6,215 nucleotides of DNA from Noviherbaspirillum sp. (GTDB lineage Bacteria; Pseudomonadota; Gammaproteobacteria; Burkholderiales; Burkholderiaceae): assembly GCA_028292785.1 (NCBI GenBank), contig JAQGLQ010000063.1, positions 1 through 6,215 on the forward strand, given 5' to 3'. Of this stretch, positions 1 to 6,057 are shown piece after piece. The stretch's first letter is position 1, and the number at the start of each line of letters is the position of its first letter. Made by a program: the position numbers and the translations under genes. The notes beneath the pieces are model-generated. The model saw only the letters and a program-made list of their open reading frames with translations, was not told the DNA's origin and did not search any database.

Positions 1-110
1 TCGAGGTGATGTACGCGGGCCTGATCAGCATCGCTGTCCTCGGCTTCCTGCTTTCGCTGCTCCTCAACGAGCTCGAACGCGTCCTGGGTCCCTGGAAGAC
101 TCGCCGCTAG
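1..110 (+). CDS. ABC transporter permease, C-terminal end (NitT/TauT/SsuC-like), partial
   Basis: Only the last 35 codons are present; the first complete codon is at position 3 and the stop is TAG at 108-110. The peptide reads E-V-M-Y-A-G-L-I-S-I-A-V-L-G-F-L, then a Leu-rich stretch, then N-E-L-E-R, and ends V-L-G-P-W-K-T-R-R. This is one hydrophobic transmembrane helix followed by a short basic tail containing a Pro-Trp. It matches how permeases of the nitrate/taurine/alkanesulfonate ABC importer family end ('vfagllvi.llG...n.l...ler.l.PW'). It would form the inner-membrane channel of an importer whose other subunits lie left of the window. It is co-directional with the Rieske oxygenase gene and 46 nt upstream of it, so it probably supplies that pathway with substrate. 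The family call rests on a short tail, so the subfamily is uncertain. Confidence 0.72.
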   Translation, partial: EVMYAGLISIAVLGFLLSLLLNELERVLGPWKTRR

Positions 111-143
111 ACCGGCGCGCACAGGTATATAGTATGTTTTTGC

Positions 144-150
144 AAGGAGA
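144..150 (+). promoter_or_regulatory. Shine-Dalgarno of the Rieske oxygenase gene
   Basis: AAGGAGA ends six bases before the ATG at 157. It is a near-perfect ribosome binding site and fixes this ATG as the start. The 46-nt gap before it also carries an AT-rich patch at 126-135, but no convincing -35 box pairs with it, so read-through from the permease gene is the simpler reading. Confidence 0.85.
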
Positions 151-156
151 AGTTTC

Positions 157-1446
157 ATGACCACCAAAGAACAGAATGAAAAATTGACGCAGGTCGGCCC
201 CGGCACGCCCATGGGCGAACTGTTCCGCCTTTACTGGATACCGGCGATCATTTCCGAGGAGCTCCCGGAGCCGGATTGCCCGCCCATCCGCGTGAAGCTC
301 CTGTCCGAGCGCCTGATCGCCTTCCGCGACTCGGAAGGAAAAGTCGGCCTGATGGATGAGTTCTGCGCCCACCGTGGCGTCTCGCTCTGGTTCGGACGCA
401 ATGAACAGAACGGCCTGCGCTGCCCTTACCACGGCTGGAAATACGACGTCACCGGCCAATGCGTCGAAGTACCGTCGGAGCCGGTGGAAAGCGGCTATGC
501 CGACAAGATCAAGCTGAAAGCCTATCCCTGCGTCGAGAAGGGCGGCGTGATCTGGGCGTACATGGGGCCGCCGGAAAAGCAGCCGCCGCTGCCCGAGTTC
601 GAATGGAACATGGTGCCCGACGCCAACCGCTTCGTCTCCAAGCGTCTCCAGGAAAGCAACTACCTGCAGGCGATGGAAGGCGGCATCGACTCCAGCCATG
701 TGTCCTTCCTGCATAGCGGCGAACTGCATACCGATCCGCTGCACAAGGGTACCAAGGGCGCCAAATACCAGCAGGACACGCGGCCGCATTTCGAAGTGGT
801 CGAGTCCGACGGCGGCCTGCTGATCGGCGCGCGCCGCAATGCCGAGCCGGGCCATTACTACTGGCGCATTTCGCAGTGGATCATGCCCTGGTACACCATG
901 ATCCCGCCCTATGGCGACAACGCCCTGAACGGCCATGCCTTCGTGCCCATCGATGACGAGAACTGCTGGGTGTGGAGCATGTCGCACAAGCCGGCGGAAC
1001 CGCTGAAAGACTCGGAAATCCATTCGATGAAGAATGGCGAAGGCATGTATGCCGAACTGATTCCGGGCACCTACCGTCCGGCCGCCAACAAGGACAACGA
1101 CTACCTGATGGATCGGGAATTGCAGAAGTCGGGTCGCTATTACAGCGGCGTGAAAGGCATCGGCATGCAGGACGCTTCGCTGCAGGAAGCGATGGGGCCG
1201 ATCCAGGACCGCACCAAAGAAAACCTGGTATCCACCGACAATGCGATCATCATGGCGCGCCATCGCCTGCTGAAGGCGGCGAACAACCTCGAGAAAGGCG
1301 TCGAGCCGCCGGGGATCGATCCTGCCACGCATTACGTGCGTTCCGCGTCGGTGTCGCTGCCGGCGGGCACGTCGTTCAAGGAAGGCGCGAAGGACTACCT
1401 GATCGCGCGCGTGGGCGTGTCCCACGTCACGCCGATTTCCGTTTGA
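157..1446 (+). CDS. Rieske non-heme iron oxygenase large subunit, phthalate 4,5-dioxygenase-type
   Basis: A 429-aa alpha subunit of an aromatic-ring-hydroxylating (or O-demethylating) oxygenase, presumably cytoplasmic. The N-terminal Rieske domain carries C70-A-H72 and C89-P-Y-H92 (CxH-X16-CxxH), the [2Fe-2S] ligands. The C-terminal catalytic domain has N168-Y-L-Q-A-M-E-G-G-I-D178-S-S-H181-V-S-F-L-H186. H181 and H186 are the expected mononuclear Fe(II) ligands, and D178 is the acidic residue thought to connect Rieske and Fe sites in neighbouring subunits. The third Fe ligand is most likely D361 in V-S-T-D-N-A-I-I, by analogy with the usual 'SD.aii..R..L' segment. Length and layout fit the single-component-alpha phthalate dioxygenase branch (about 430-440 aa, no beta subunit). 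Such enzymes need a flavin/[2Fe-2S] reductase, which is not in the window. The substrate is not deducible; phthalate, chlorobenzoate or vanillate-like acids are all possible. It follows an ABC permease and precedes a Zn-dehydrogenase. Confidence 0.93.
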   Translation: MTTKEQNEKLTQVGPGTPMGELFRLYWIPAIISEELPEPDCPPIRVKLLSERLIAFRDSEGKVGLMDEFCAHRGVSLWFGRNEQNGLRCPYHGWKYDVTGQCVEVPSEPVESGYADKIKLKAYPCVEKGGVIWAYMGPPEKQPPLPEFEWNMVPDANRFVSKRLQESNYLQAMEGGIDSSHVSFLHSGELHTDPLHKGTKGAKYQQDTRPHFEVVESDGGLLIGARRNAEPGHYYWRISQWIMPWYTMIPPYGDNALNGHAFVPIDDENCWVWSMSHKPAEPLKDSEIHSMKNGEGMYAELIPGTYRPAANKDNDYLMDRELQKSGRYYSGVKGIGMQDASLQEAMGPIQDRTKENLVSTDNAIIMARHRLLKAANNLEKGVEPPGIDPATHYVRSASVSLPAGTSFKEGAKDYLIARVGVSHVTPISV

Positions 1447-1483
1447 GCCTCCGGGCATCCGACGACTTGACGGGATGAGCGCA

Positions 1484-1523
1484 GGAGCGGACGACGCCAG
1501 GGCGTCTCCGCTCCGTTTGCATT
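1484..1523 (+). terminator. Strong hairpin after the oxygenase gene: partial terminator or attenuator candidate
   Basis: An inverted repeat pairs 1484-1491 (GGAGCGGA) with 1507-1514 (TCCGCTCC). It continues inward, past a single bulged C at 1492, with GACGC(C) at 1493-1498 against (G)GCGTC at 1501-1506, leaving a very small loop. It is followed by GTTTGCATT, a short, imperfect T-rich stretch. It lies 38 nt after the oxygenase stop and 22 nt before the next ribosome binding site. It could terminate a fraction of transcripts or protect the 3' end of the oxygenase mRNA. Because the T-run is weak, complete termination is doubtful and the downstream genes may still be co-transcribed. Confidence 0.5.
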
Positions 1524-1544
1524 AAGAATCCAAGGAACATATCC

Positions 1545-2651
1545 ATGAATGTAAAAGTACGGGCCGGAGTAGCCTTGCCCGGCCTCCGCACCGAAACGCG
1601 GGAGTTCGACTGCCCGGCCATCGAAGCCGACTCGGGACTGCTGAAGGTCGAAAAGACCGGCGTCTGCGGCAGCGACTGGCCGTATTTCGTGAACTATCCG
1701 AAGACCAAGGGCGAGATGATTCTCGGTCACGAGACGGTCGGCCGCGTCGCGGCTGCCGGCTCCGCCGCGGCGGCCCGCTGGGGAGTGAAGGAAGGCGACC
1801 GGGTGGCGCTGGAAGAATATCTCCCCTGCGGTCATTGCATGTACTGCCGCACCGGCGATTTCCGGCTATGCGACGCTACCGACACGCTGCTCGGCTCGGG
1901 CATCCGCTATGGTTCGACCCCGACCAGCATCGCGCCGTCGCTATGGGGCGGCTACAGCCAGTACCAGTATCTCCATCCGAACACCGTATTCCATCTGGTG
2001 CCGGATTCGGTGCCCGCGCAGCAGGCCACGCTGGCGCTCCCCCTCGGCAATGGTTTCGAATGGGCTTATCTGCAGGGCCGCGCTTCGATGGGGGAAGCGG
2101 TGCTGATACAAGGTCCCGGCCAGCAGGGACTGGCCTGCGTGATCGCGGCCAAGGAAGCCGGCGCAAGCTGCATCATCGTGAGCGGTCTTACCCGCGATGC
2201 GCACCGCCTCGCGCTGGCGAAGGAAATGGGAGCGCATCACACGGTCGATATCGAGAAGCACGATCTGCTGGAGAGCGTGGCCGACCTGACCGGCGGCCAC
2301 ATGGCGGACCTGGTGATCGACTGCGCATCGGGCGGCCCCGCCACCATCATCTCGGCGATCCATGCGGCGCGCAAGGGCGGACGCGTCCTGCTGTGCGGCA
2401 GGAAAGGCAAGCCGGTCCCGGAATTCGAAAGCGACCTGCTGTTCCGCAAGCATCTGACGGTCAGAGGCATGCGCGGACACAGCTATCAGGCGGTGGAACT
2501 GGCGATGCAGGTGATCGCATCCGGCCGCTATCCGGTCGAGAAGATGTGCACCCATACCTTCTCGCTGGATCGGCTGGAAAGCGCCCTGCGCACGGTCGGC
2601 GGCGAAGGGGAGCCGGATGCGATCCATTGCTGCGTCGATCCCTGGAACTGA
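1545..2651 (+). CDS. Zinc-dependent medium-chain alcohol/polyol dehydrogenase (MDR family)
   Basis: A 368-aa cytosolic NAD(P)-dependent dehydrogenase of the threonine/sorbitol dehydrogenase-like MDR group. The N-terminal GroES-like domain has G-V-C41-G-S-D and G61-H62-E63, the catalytic zinc ligands. A structural zinc lobe has C95, C98, C101 and C109 (Cx2Cx2Cx7C). The Rossmann domain starts near residue 184 with G190-P-G-Q-Q-G195. The position where many relatives have Glu or Asp before 'P-L/F' reads L165-P-L-G-N, so the second-shell zinc residue is not the textbook one. No clear acidic residue ends the second Rossmann strand (I-I-V-S-G-L-T-R), so NAD versus NADP preference is open. AAGGA at 1532-1536 supports the ATG. 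It sits between a Rieske oxygenase and a CobW GTPase and probably oxidises an alcohol or diol made by the pathway; the exact substrate is unknown. A cis-diol dehydrogenase role is inferred from position only. Confidence 0.9.
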   Translation: MNVKVRAGVALPGLRTETREFDCPAIEADSGLLKVEKTGVCGSDWPYFVNYPKTKGEMILGHETVGRVAAAGSAAAARWGVKEGDRVALEEYLPCGHCMYCRTGDFRLCDATDTLLGSGIRYGSTPTSIAPSLWGGYSQYQYLHPNTVFHLVPDSVPAQQATLALPLGNGFEWAYLQGRASMGEAVLIQGPGQQGLACVIAAKEAGASCIIVSGLTRDAHRLALAKEMGAHHTVDIEKHDLLESVADLTGGHMADLVIDCASGGPATIISAIHAARKGGRVLLCGRKGKPVPEFESDLLFRKHLTVRGMRGHSYQAVELAMQVIASGRYPVEKMCTHTFSLDRLESALRTVGGEGEPDAIHCCVDPWN

Positions 2652-2672
2652 ATGCTGCATTGAGCGCTTACG

Positions 2673-3800
<1,128 letters not shown>

Positions 3801-3831
3801 CGCGGACGAGGCGACGCTGGCCAGGTCCGCG
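3801..3831. terminator. Weak inverted repeat between convergent genes, possible bidirectional terminator
   Basis: CGCGGAC at 3801-3807 is complementary to GTCCGCG at 3825-3831, with a possible inner GGC/GCC pair (3810-3812 with 3820-3822). It fills most of the 36 nt between the + strand CobW stop and the - strand periplasmic-protein stop, where a shared terminator would be expected. Neither flank has a T-run, so classical intrinsic termination is not clearly supported. Confidence 0.25.
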
Positions 3832-3836
3832 AGGGG

Positions 3837-4436
3837 TCATCGCTGCCGTCTGCCGTTCGACATCATTCTTTCGACGTCATCATTGAGCATCGCAAGCTCG
3901 GACGTCAGTTGCCTTTGCTCGCTCCGGGTCACGCGTCCATCCGACTCGAATGCCGCCACATGCCTGCCTAGTTCACGTTCCCTGGAAAATAGTCTGTCCG
4001 CCTCTCTGCGCGTGATGAGGCCATTCCGCATGCCCTGACCGATGCGCGAACGAATCTGATGCCGGGCATTGCCTATATCGGATGCGGCGGTGCCTTGTCG
4101 CGCCACCGCGTTCCGGTTGGCGATTTTCGATTCGACCTCTGCCCGCATCTCATCCAGATCCTGCCGCAGCTGGCGGCGCTCCTCGGGAGTCGCCATGCCG
4201 TCCCGCTTCATGCGGATCTCGCGGAACTGGATCTCGCGCTCGCGCTGATACAGCGCCTGCGCCTCCTGCTGCGTGATATGACCCGATGCGACACCTTGCT
4301 GGATGCGCGCGCGGATTTGCTGCTGGGCCTGATCGATGCCGGGGGTATTCACGTGTTGCGCCATGGCCGGCGCGGCGGCGATGCATGCAAAGGCAGCGGA
4401 CGCGAGAAGGGTTGTCGCGAGTGATCTGGTTTTCAT
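3837..4436 (-). CDS. Periplasmic protein of two tandem 87-residue modules, unknown function
   Basis: A 199-aa exported protein. The start at 4436 is chosen because AAGGAGA lies six bases upstream and a signal peptide follows at once: M-K-T-R, a hydrophobic Ala/Leu core, and A-P-A-M-A26 before Q27 (probable signal peptidase I site). The mature part is helical, charged and Cys-free. It holds two copies of one module in exact register at an 87-residue offset: I41-R-A-R-I-Q-Q-G with I128-R-S-R-I-G-Q-G, then I54-T-Q-Q-E-A with I141-T-R-R-E-A, R-E-R-E at 66-69 with 153-156 approximately, and R78-D-G-M-A-T-P-E-E with S165-D-G-R-V-T-R-S-E. The 'DG..T..E' turn resembles half of an EF-hand loop but lacks the full set of calcium ligands. 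The gene is 20 nt downstream of the lipoprotein gene and likely co-transcribed with it. I do not recognise a characterised homologue; the family looks like hypothetical secreted proteins of Burkholderiales. Confidence 0.82.
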   Translation of the reverse strand: MKTRSLATTLLASAAFACIAAAPAMAQHVNTPGIDQAQQQIRARIQQGVASGHITQQEAQALYQREREIQFREIRMKRDGMATPEERRQLRQDLDEMRAEVESKIANRNAVARQGTAASDIGNARHQIRSRIGQGMRNGLITRREADRLFSRERELGRHVAAFESDGRVTRSEQRQLTSELAMLNDDVERMMSNGRRQR

Positions 4437-4441
4437 GATTA

Positions 4442-4448
4442 TCTCCTT
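4442..4448 (-). promoter_or_regulatory. Shine-Dalgarno deciding the start of the periplasmic protein
   Basis: Read on the - strand this is AAGGAGA, followed by TAATC and the ATG at 4436-4434. An in-frame ATG exists 11 codons further upstream (4469), but it lies inside the lipoprotein gene and would put a charged stretch ahead of the signal peptide. The site therefore settles the start at 4436. Confidence 0.85.
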
Positions 4449-4456
4449 GTGCTCTC

Positions 4457-4660
4457 TTAATAGCGACATGGATTGTTGGGGCGACGGTCATAACGATTGG
4501 GGACGCCATCGCGATCGCGGTCCCGGCCATAGTGCCGGCCTCCATCGGGATAAGACCGCACGCTGCCGGACACATGCACGCCGGGATCGCTGACCGGCAC
4601 CGCGATGCAGCCGGTCAGGAGACCGCAGACCGCGGCAAGCGACAACATCGACTTTTTCAT
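4457..4660 (-). CDS. Small lipoprotein with thrombospondin-type-3-like Asp loop
   Basis: A 67-aa predicted lipoprotein. M-K-K-S opens a type II signal peptide with a hydrophobic core and a lipobox L15-T-G-C18. Lipidation at C18 would leave about 50 mature residues. The residue after Cys is Ile, so there is no Asp at +2 to signal inner-membrane retention, and outer-membrane sorting is plausible. The C-terminus contains D47-R-D49-R-D51-G-V-P-N55-R-Y-D58 followed by R-R-P-N-N-P and C65. The DxDxDG spacing with a following Asp and Pro-x-x-Pro is the layout of a thrombospondin type 3/EF-like calcium loop; the intervening residues are Arg. The start is supported by TGGAGC (about six bases upstream, at 4665-4670) and by the signal peptide. 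It is the first gene of a likely two-gene operon with the duplicated-module periplasmic protein, 20 nt apart. Function unknown. Confidence 0.8.
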   Translation of the reverse strand: MKKSMLSLAAVCGLLTGCIAVPVSDPGVHVSGSVRSYPDGGRHYGRDRDRDGVPNRYDRRPNNPCRY

Positions 4661-4691
4661 GATTGCTCCATTCCTCTTCTGTGGTGTCTGT

Positions 4692-4746
4692 ATTACACAC
4701 GAAGAAGAGCCATTTGCATATGAACAATCGGTAAGGCGGGTTACAA
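4692..4746 (-). promoter_or_regulatory. Candidate promoter region for the two-gene secreted-protein operon
   Basis: This is the only AT-rich non-coding stretch between the MFS gene end and the lipoprotein start, so a promoter is expected here. On the - strand TGTAAT (4697-4692, five of six matches to TATAAT) could be a -10, with a poor -35 upstream and transcription starting some 25 nt before the lipoprotein ATG. An alternative is TTGTAA (4746-4741) with a 17-nt spacer and TCATAT (4723-4718). Neither pair is convincing, so an alternative sigma factor or an activator may be involved. Confidence 0.3.
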
Positions 4747-4772
4747 GATGTTTGTATCGGAATGTACGGGGA

Positions 4773-4790
4773 GCGCCGCAATTGCGGCGC
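4773..4790 (-). terminator. Perfect 18-nt palindrome downstream of the MFS gene, probable terminator stem
   Basis: GCGCCGCAATTGCGGCGC forms a 7-bp all-GC stem with an AATT loop. It lies 12 nt past the MFS stop codon on the - strand, a usual spacing for an intrinsic terminator. The following bases on the - strand are TCCCCGTACATT, so the U-run is poor. It would insulate the downstream lipoprotein operon from MFS transcription. A protein-binding dyad is the alternative reading. Confidence 0.5.
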
Positions 4791-4802
4791 GCATGGAAGC
4801 GG

Positions 4803-5990
4803 TTACCGCGCCTTGGCCTCGAATGGGTCCGAAAGATTCTTCCGCACCACAAACGCTGCGATGAACAGCAGCACCGCGAGGCTGAGGAACACCACGCTCA
4901 GAGGCAATTTCATCACGATGAAGCCGCCGATCAGCGGGCCGATGGCGGCGCCGAAAAAGCGCGCGGAGTTATACAAACCCATCGCGGTCGCCCTGTGATG
5001 CTGGAACAGATTCACCAGTATCGTGGACTGGACCGGAGCGCTGCAGCCGAGCAGCAGGCCGTAGCAAAGAAGAAAAAACACCAGCAGCGGAATCGTCATC
5101 AGGTTGAACTGCAGCAGCAGCCAGAACACCAGCACGCTGAAGGCCATGCTGAGCGAAGTCACGTTGAGGATGTCGGTGCGCGTCCAGCGCTTTTGCAGGC
5201 GGCCCCCTATGGTCACGCCCAGCAGCAGTGCCACCGTCAGGGGAAGAAAGAAAAATCCGTTGACCGATGCCGGCAGGTCGAACAGCGAATGCAGCAGCGC
5301 CGGCAGGAATACGAGGAACACATAGTAGCCGTACAGCTGGCTGAAGCCGATCACGATGATGGAAAACGCGGAACGATTGCCGAACACGGAGCGGAATGTG
5401 CCGACGAAGTTGATCGGCATCGGCGCCGTGTCGCGCGCAAGGGTTTCCGGAAGGTGGCTGCGCTGATAGAACCACATGGCGAGACCTGCGACCACGATCA
5501 GCCCGAAGCTCCATTGCCAGCTGAGCCAGGAAGCGAGCAGTCCGCCCACCACCGGGCCGACCACCGGGCCCATCATGCTGACCGTCTGCGACAGGCTCAT
5601 CGCTTTGGCCCGCTCCTGCGGCGGATAGATGTCGCCGATGACTGCGGGCGCAACGACCAGCGCCGCGCTGATTCCCGCCGCCTGGATCGCGCGCCCGGCG
5701 AGAAATACGCCATAGCTCTCGGCCAGCATGCAGATGGCGGCTCCCAGCGAGAACATCAGCAGCCCGGGCAGCAGCACCGCCCGGCGTCCCCAGCGGTCGG
5801 CGATCGGGCCGACCACGAAATTGCTGATCGCCAGGATTGCCGTGAACAGGGAGATGGTGAGGTTGATGAGTAAGGTATTGACCTGAAAATACTGTTCCAG
5901 CTGTACCAGGCTCGGCGTATATACGGTTTGCGAAAAAGGACCGAGAAAGGATGCCGCCGCGACGCCCAGAAGTATTTTCTTTTTATTCAT
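4803..5990 (-). CDS. MFS transporter, DHA1-type (Bcr/CflA-like) 12-TM exporter
   Basis: A 395-aa inner-membrane major facilitator protein. It has about twelve hydrophobic helices in two halves, joined by a polar loop near 177-205. Motif A is intact after TM2 (G61-P-I-A-D-R-W-G-R-R70). TM4 carries the motif-B-type R100-A-I-Q103. TM5 has the antiporter motif C G141-P-V-V-G-P-V-V-G-G150, diagnostic of drug:H+ antiporters of the DHA1 family. A degenerate motif A repeat, G-G-R-L-Q-K-R-W (262-269), lies between TM8 and TM9. Export of a small organic compound by proton antiport is therefore the likely activity; the substrate is unknown. No clear Shine-Dalgarno precedes the ATG and no alternative in-frame start was found just upstream; the first codons are AT-rich and Lys-rich (M-N-K-K-K-I), which may help initiation. 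It lies 67 nt downstream of a Bug/TctC gene on the same strand, so the two may be co-transcribed. Confidence 0.9.
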   Translation of the reverse strand: MNKKKILLGVAAASFLGPFSQTVYTPSLVQLEQYFQVNTLLINLTISLFTAILAISNFVVGPIADRWGRRAVLLPGLLMFSLGAAICMLAESYGVFLAGRAIQAAGISAALVVAPAVIGDIYPPQERAKAMSLSQTVSMMGPVVGPVVGGLLASWLSWQWSFGLIVVAGLAMWFYQRSHLPETLARDTAPMPINFVGTFRSVFGNRSAFSIIVIGFSQLYGYYVFLVFLPALLHSLFDLPASVNGFFFLPLTVALLLGVTIGGRLQKRWTRTDILNVTSLSMAFSVLVFWLLLQFNLMTIPLLVFFLLCYGLLLGCSAPVQSTILVNLFQHHRATAMGLYNSARFFGAAIGPLIGGFIVMKLPLSVVFLSLAVLLFIAAFVVRKNLSDPFEAKAR

Positions 5991-6027
5991 CTTGAAGAGG
6001 CGCGCAGGACCGCGCCGAGGTGTTCCG

Positions 6028-6049
6028 CCGGGCGCCGGCCGGCGCCCGG
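6028..6049 (-). terminator. Perfect 22-nt GC palindrome between the Bug-protein and MFS genes
   Basis: The half-site is CCGGGCGCCGG, followed directly by its exact reverse complement. It starts eight bases after the Bug-protein stop on the - strand and lies 37 nt before the MFS start. Folded, it gives a stem of up to about nine GC pairs with a minimal loop, but no T-run follows on either strand. It may be a Rho-independent-like stem that reduces read-through, an mRNA 3'-end stabiliser, or a protein-binding dyad. Confidence 0.45.
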
Positions 6050-6057
6050 AAAGTGCA

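Noticed and set aside
126..136. AT-rich TATATAGTATG patch as a promoter -10 for the oxygenase gene
   Set aside because: The -35 position falls in the permease stop-codon region (CGCTAG at 105-110) and has no match. The gap is only 46 nt, so read-through is simpler.
64..1458. Long - strand open frame (464 codons) across the Rieske oxygenase gene
   Set aside because: It is antisense to a gene with clear Rieske and iron-site motifs. Its translation is Arg/His/Ala-rich with no recognisable domain, as expected for the shadow of a GC3-biased gene.
1467..1472. TTGACG as a -35 box for a promoter before the dehydrogenase gene
   Set aside because: No TATAAT-like hexamer occurs 16-18 nt downstream; that stretch is GC-rich and belongs to the hairpin stem.
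4437..4469. An 11-codon N-terminal extension of the duplicated-module periplasmic protein
   Set aside because: It starts inside the lipoprotein gene without a ribosome site and would bury the signal peptide. The ATG at 4436 has AAGGAGA and begins with M-K-T-R.
4605..5873. Long + strand open frame (422 codons) opposite the MFS gene
   Set aside because: Its product is dominated by His, Gln, Arg and Glu runs, the mirror of codons for hydrophobic helices. The - strand encodes an MFS protein with motifs A, B and C.
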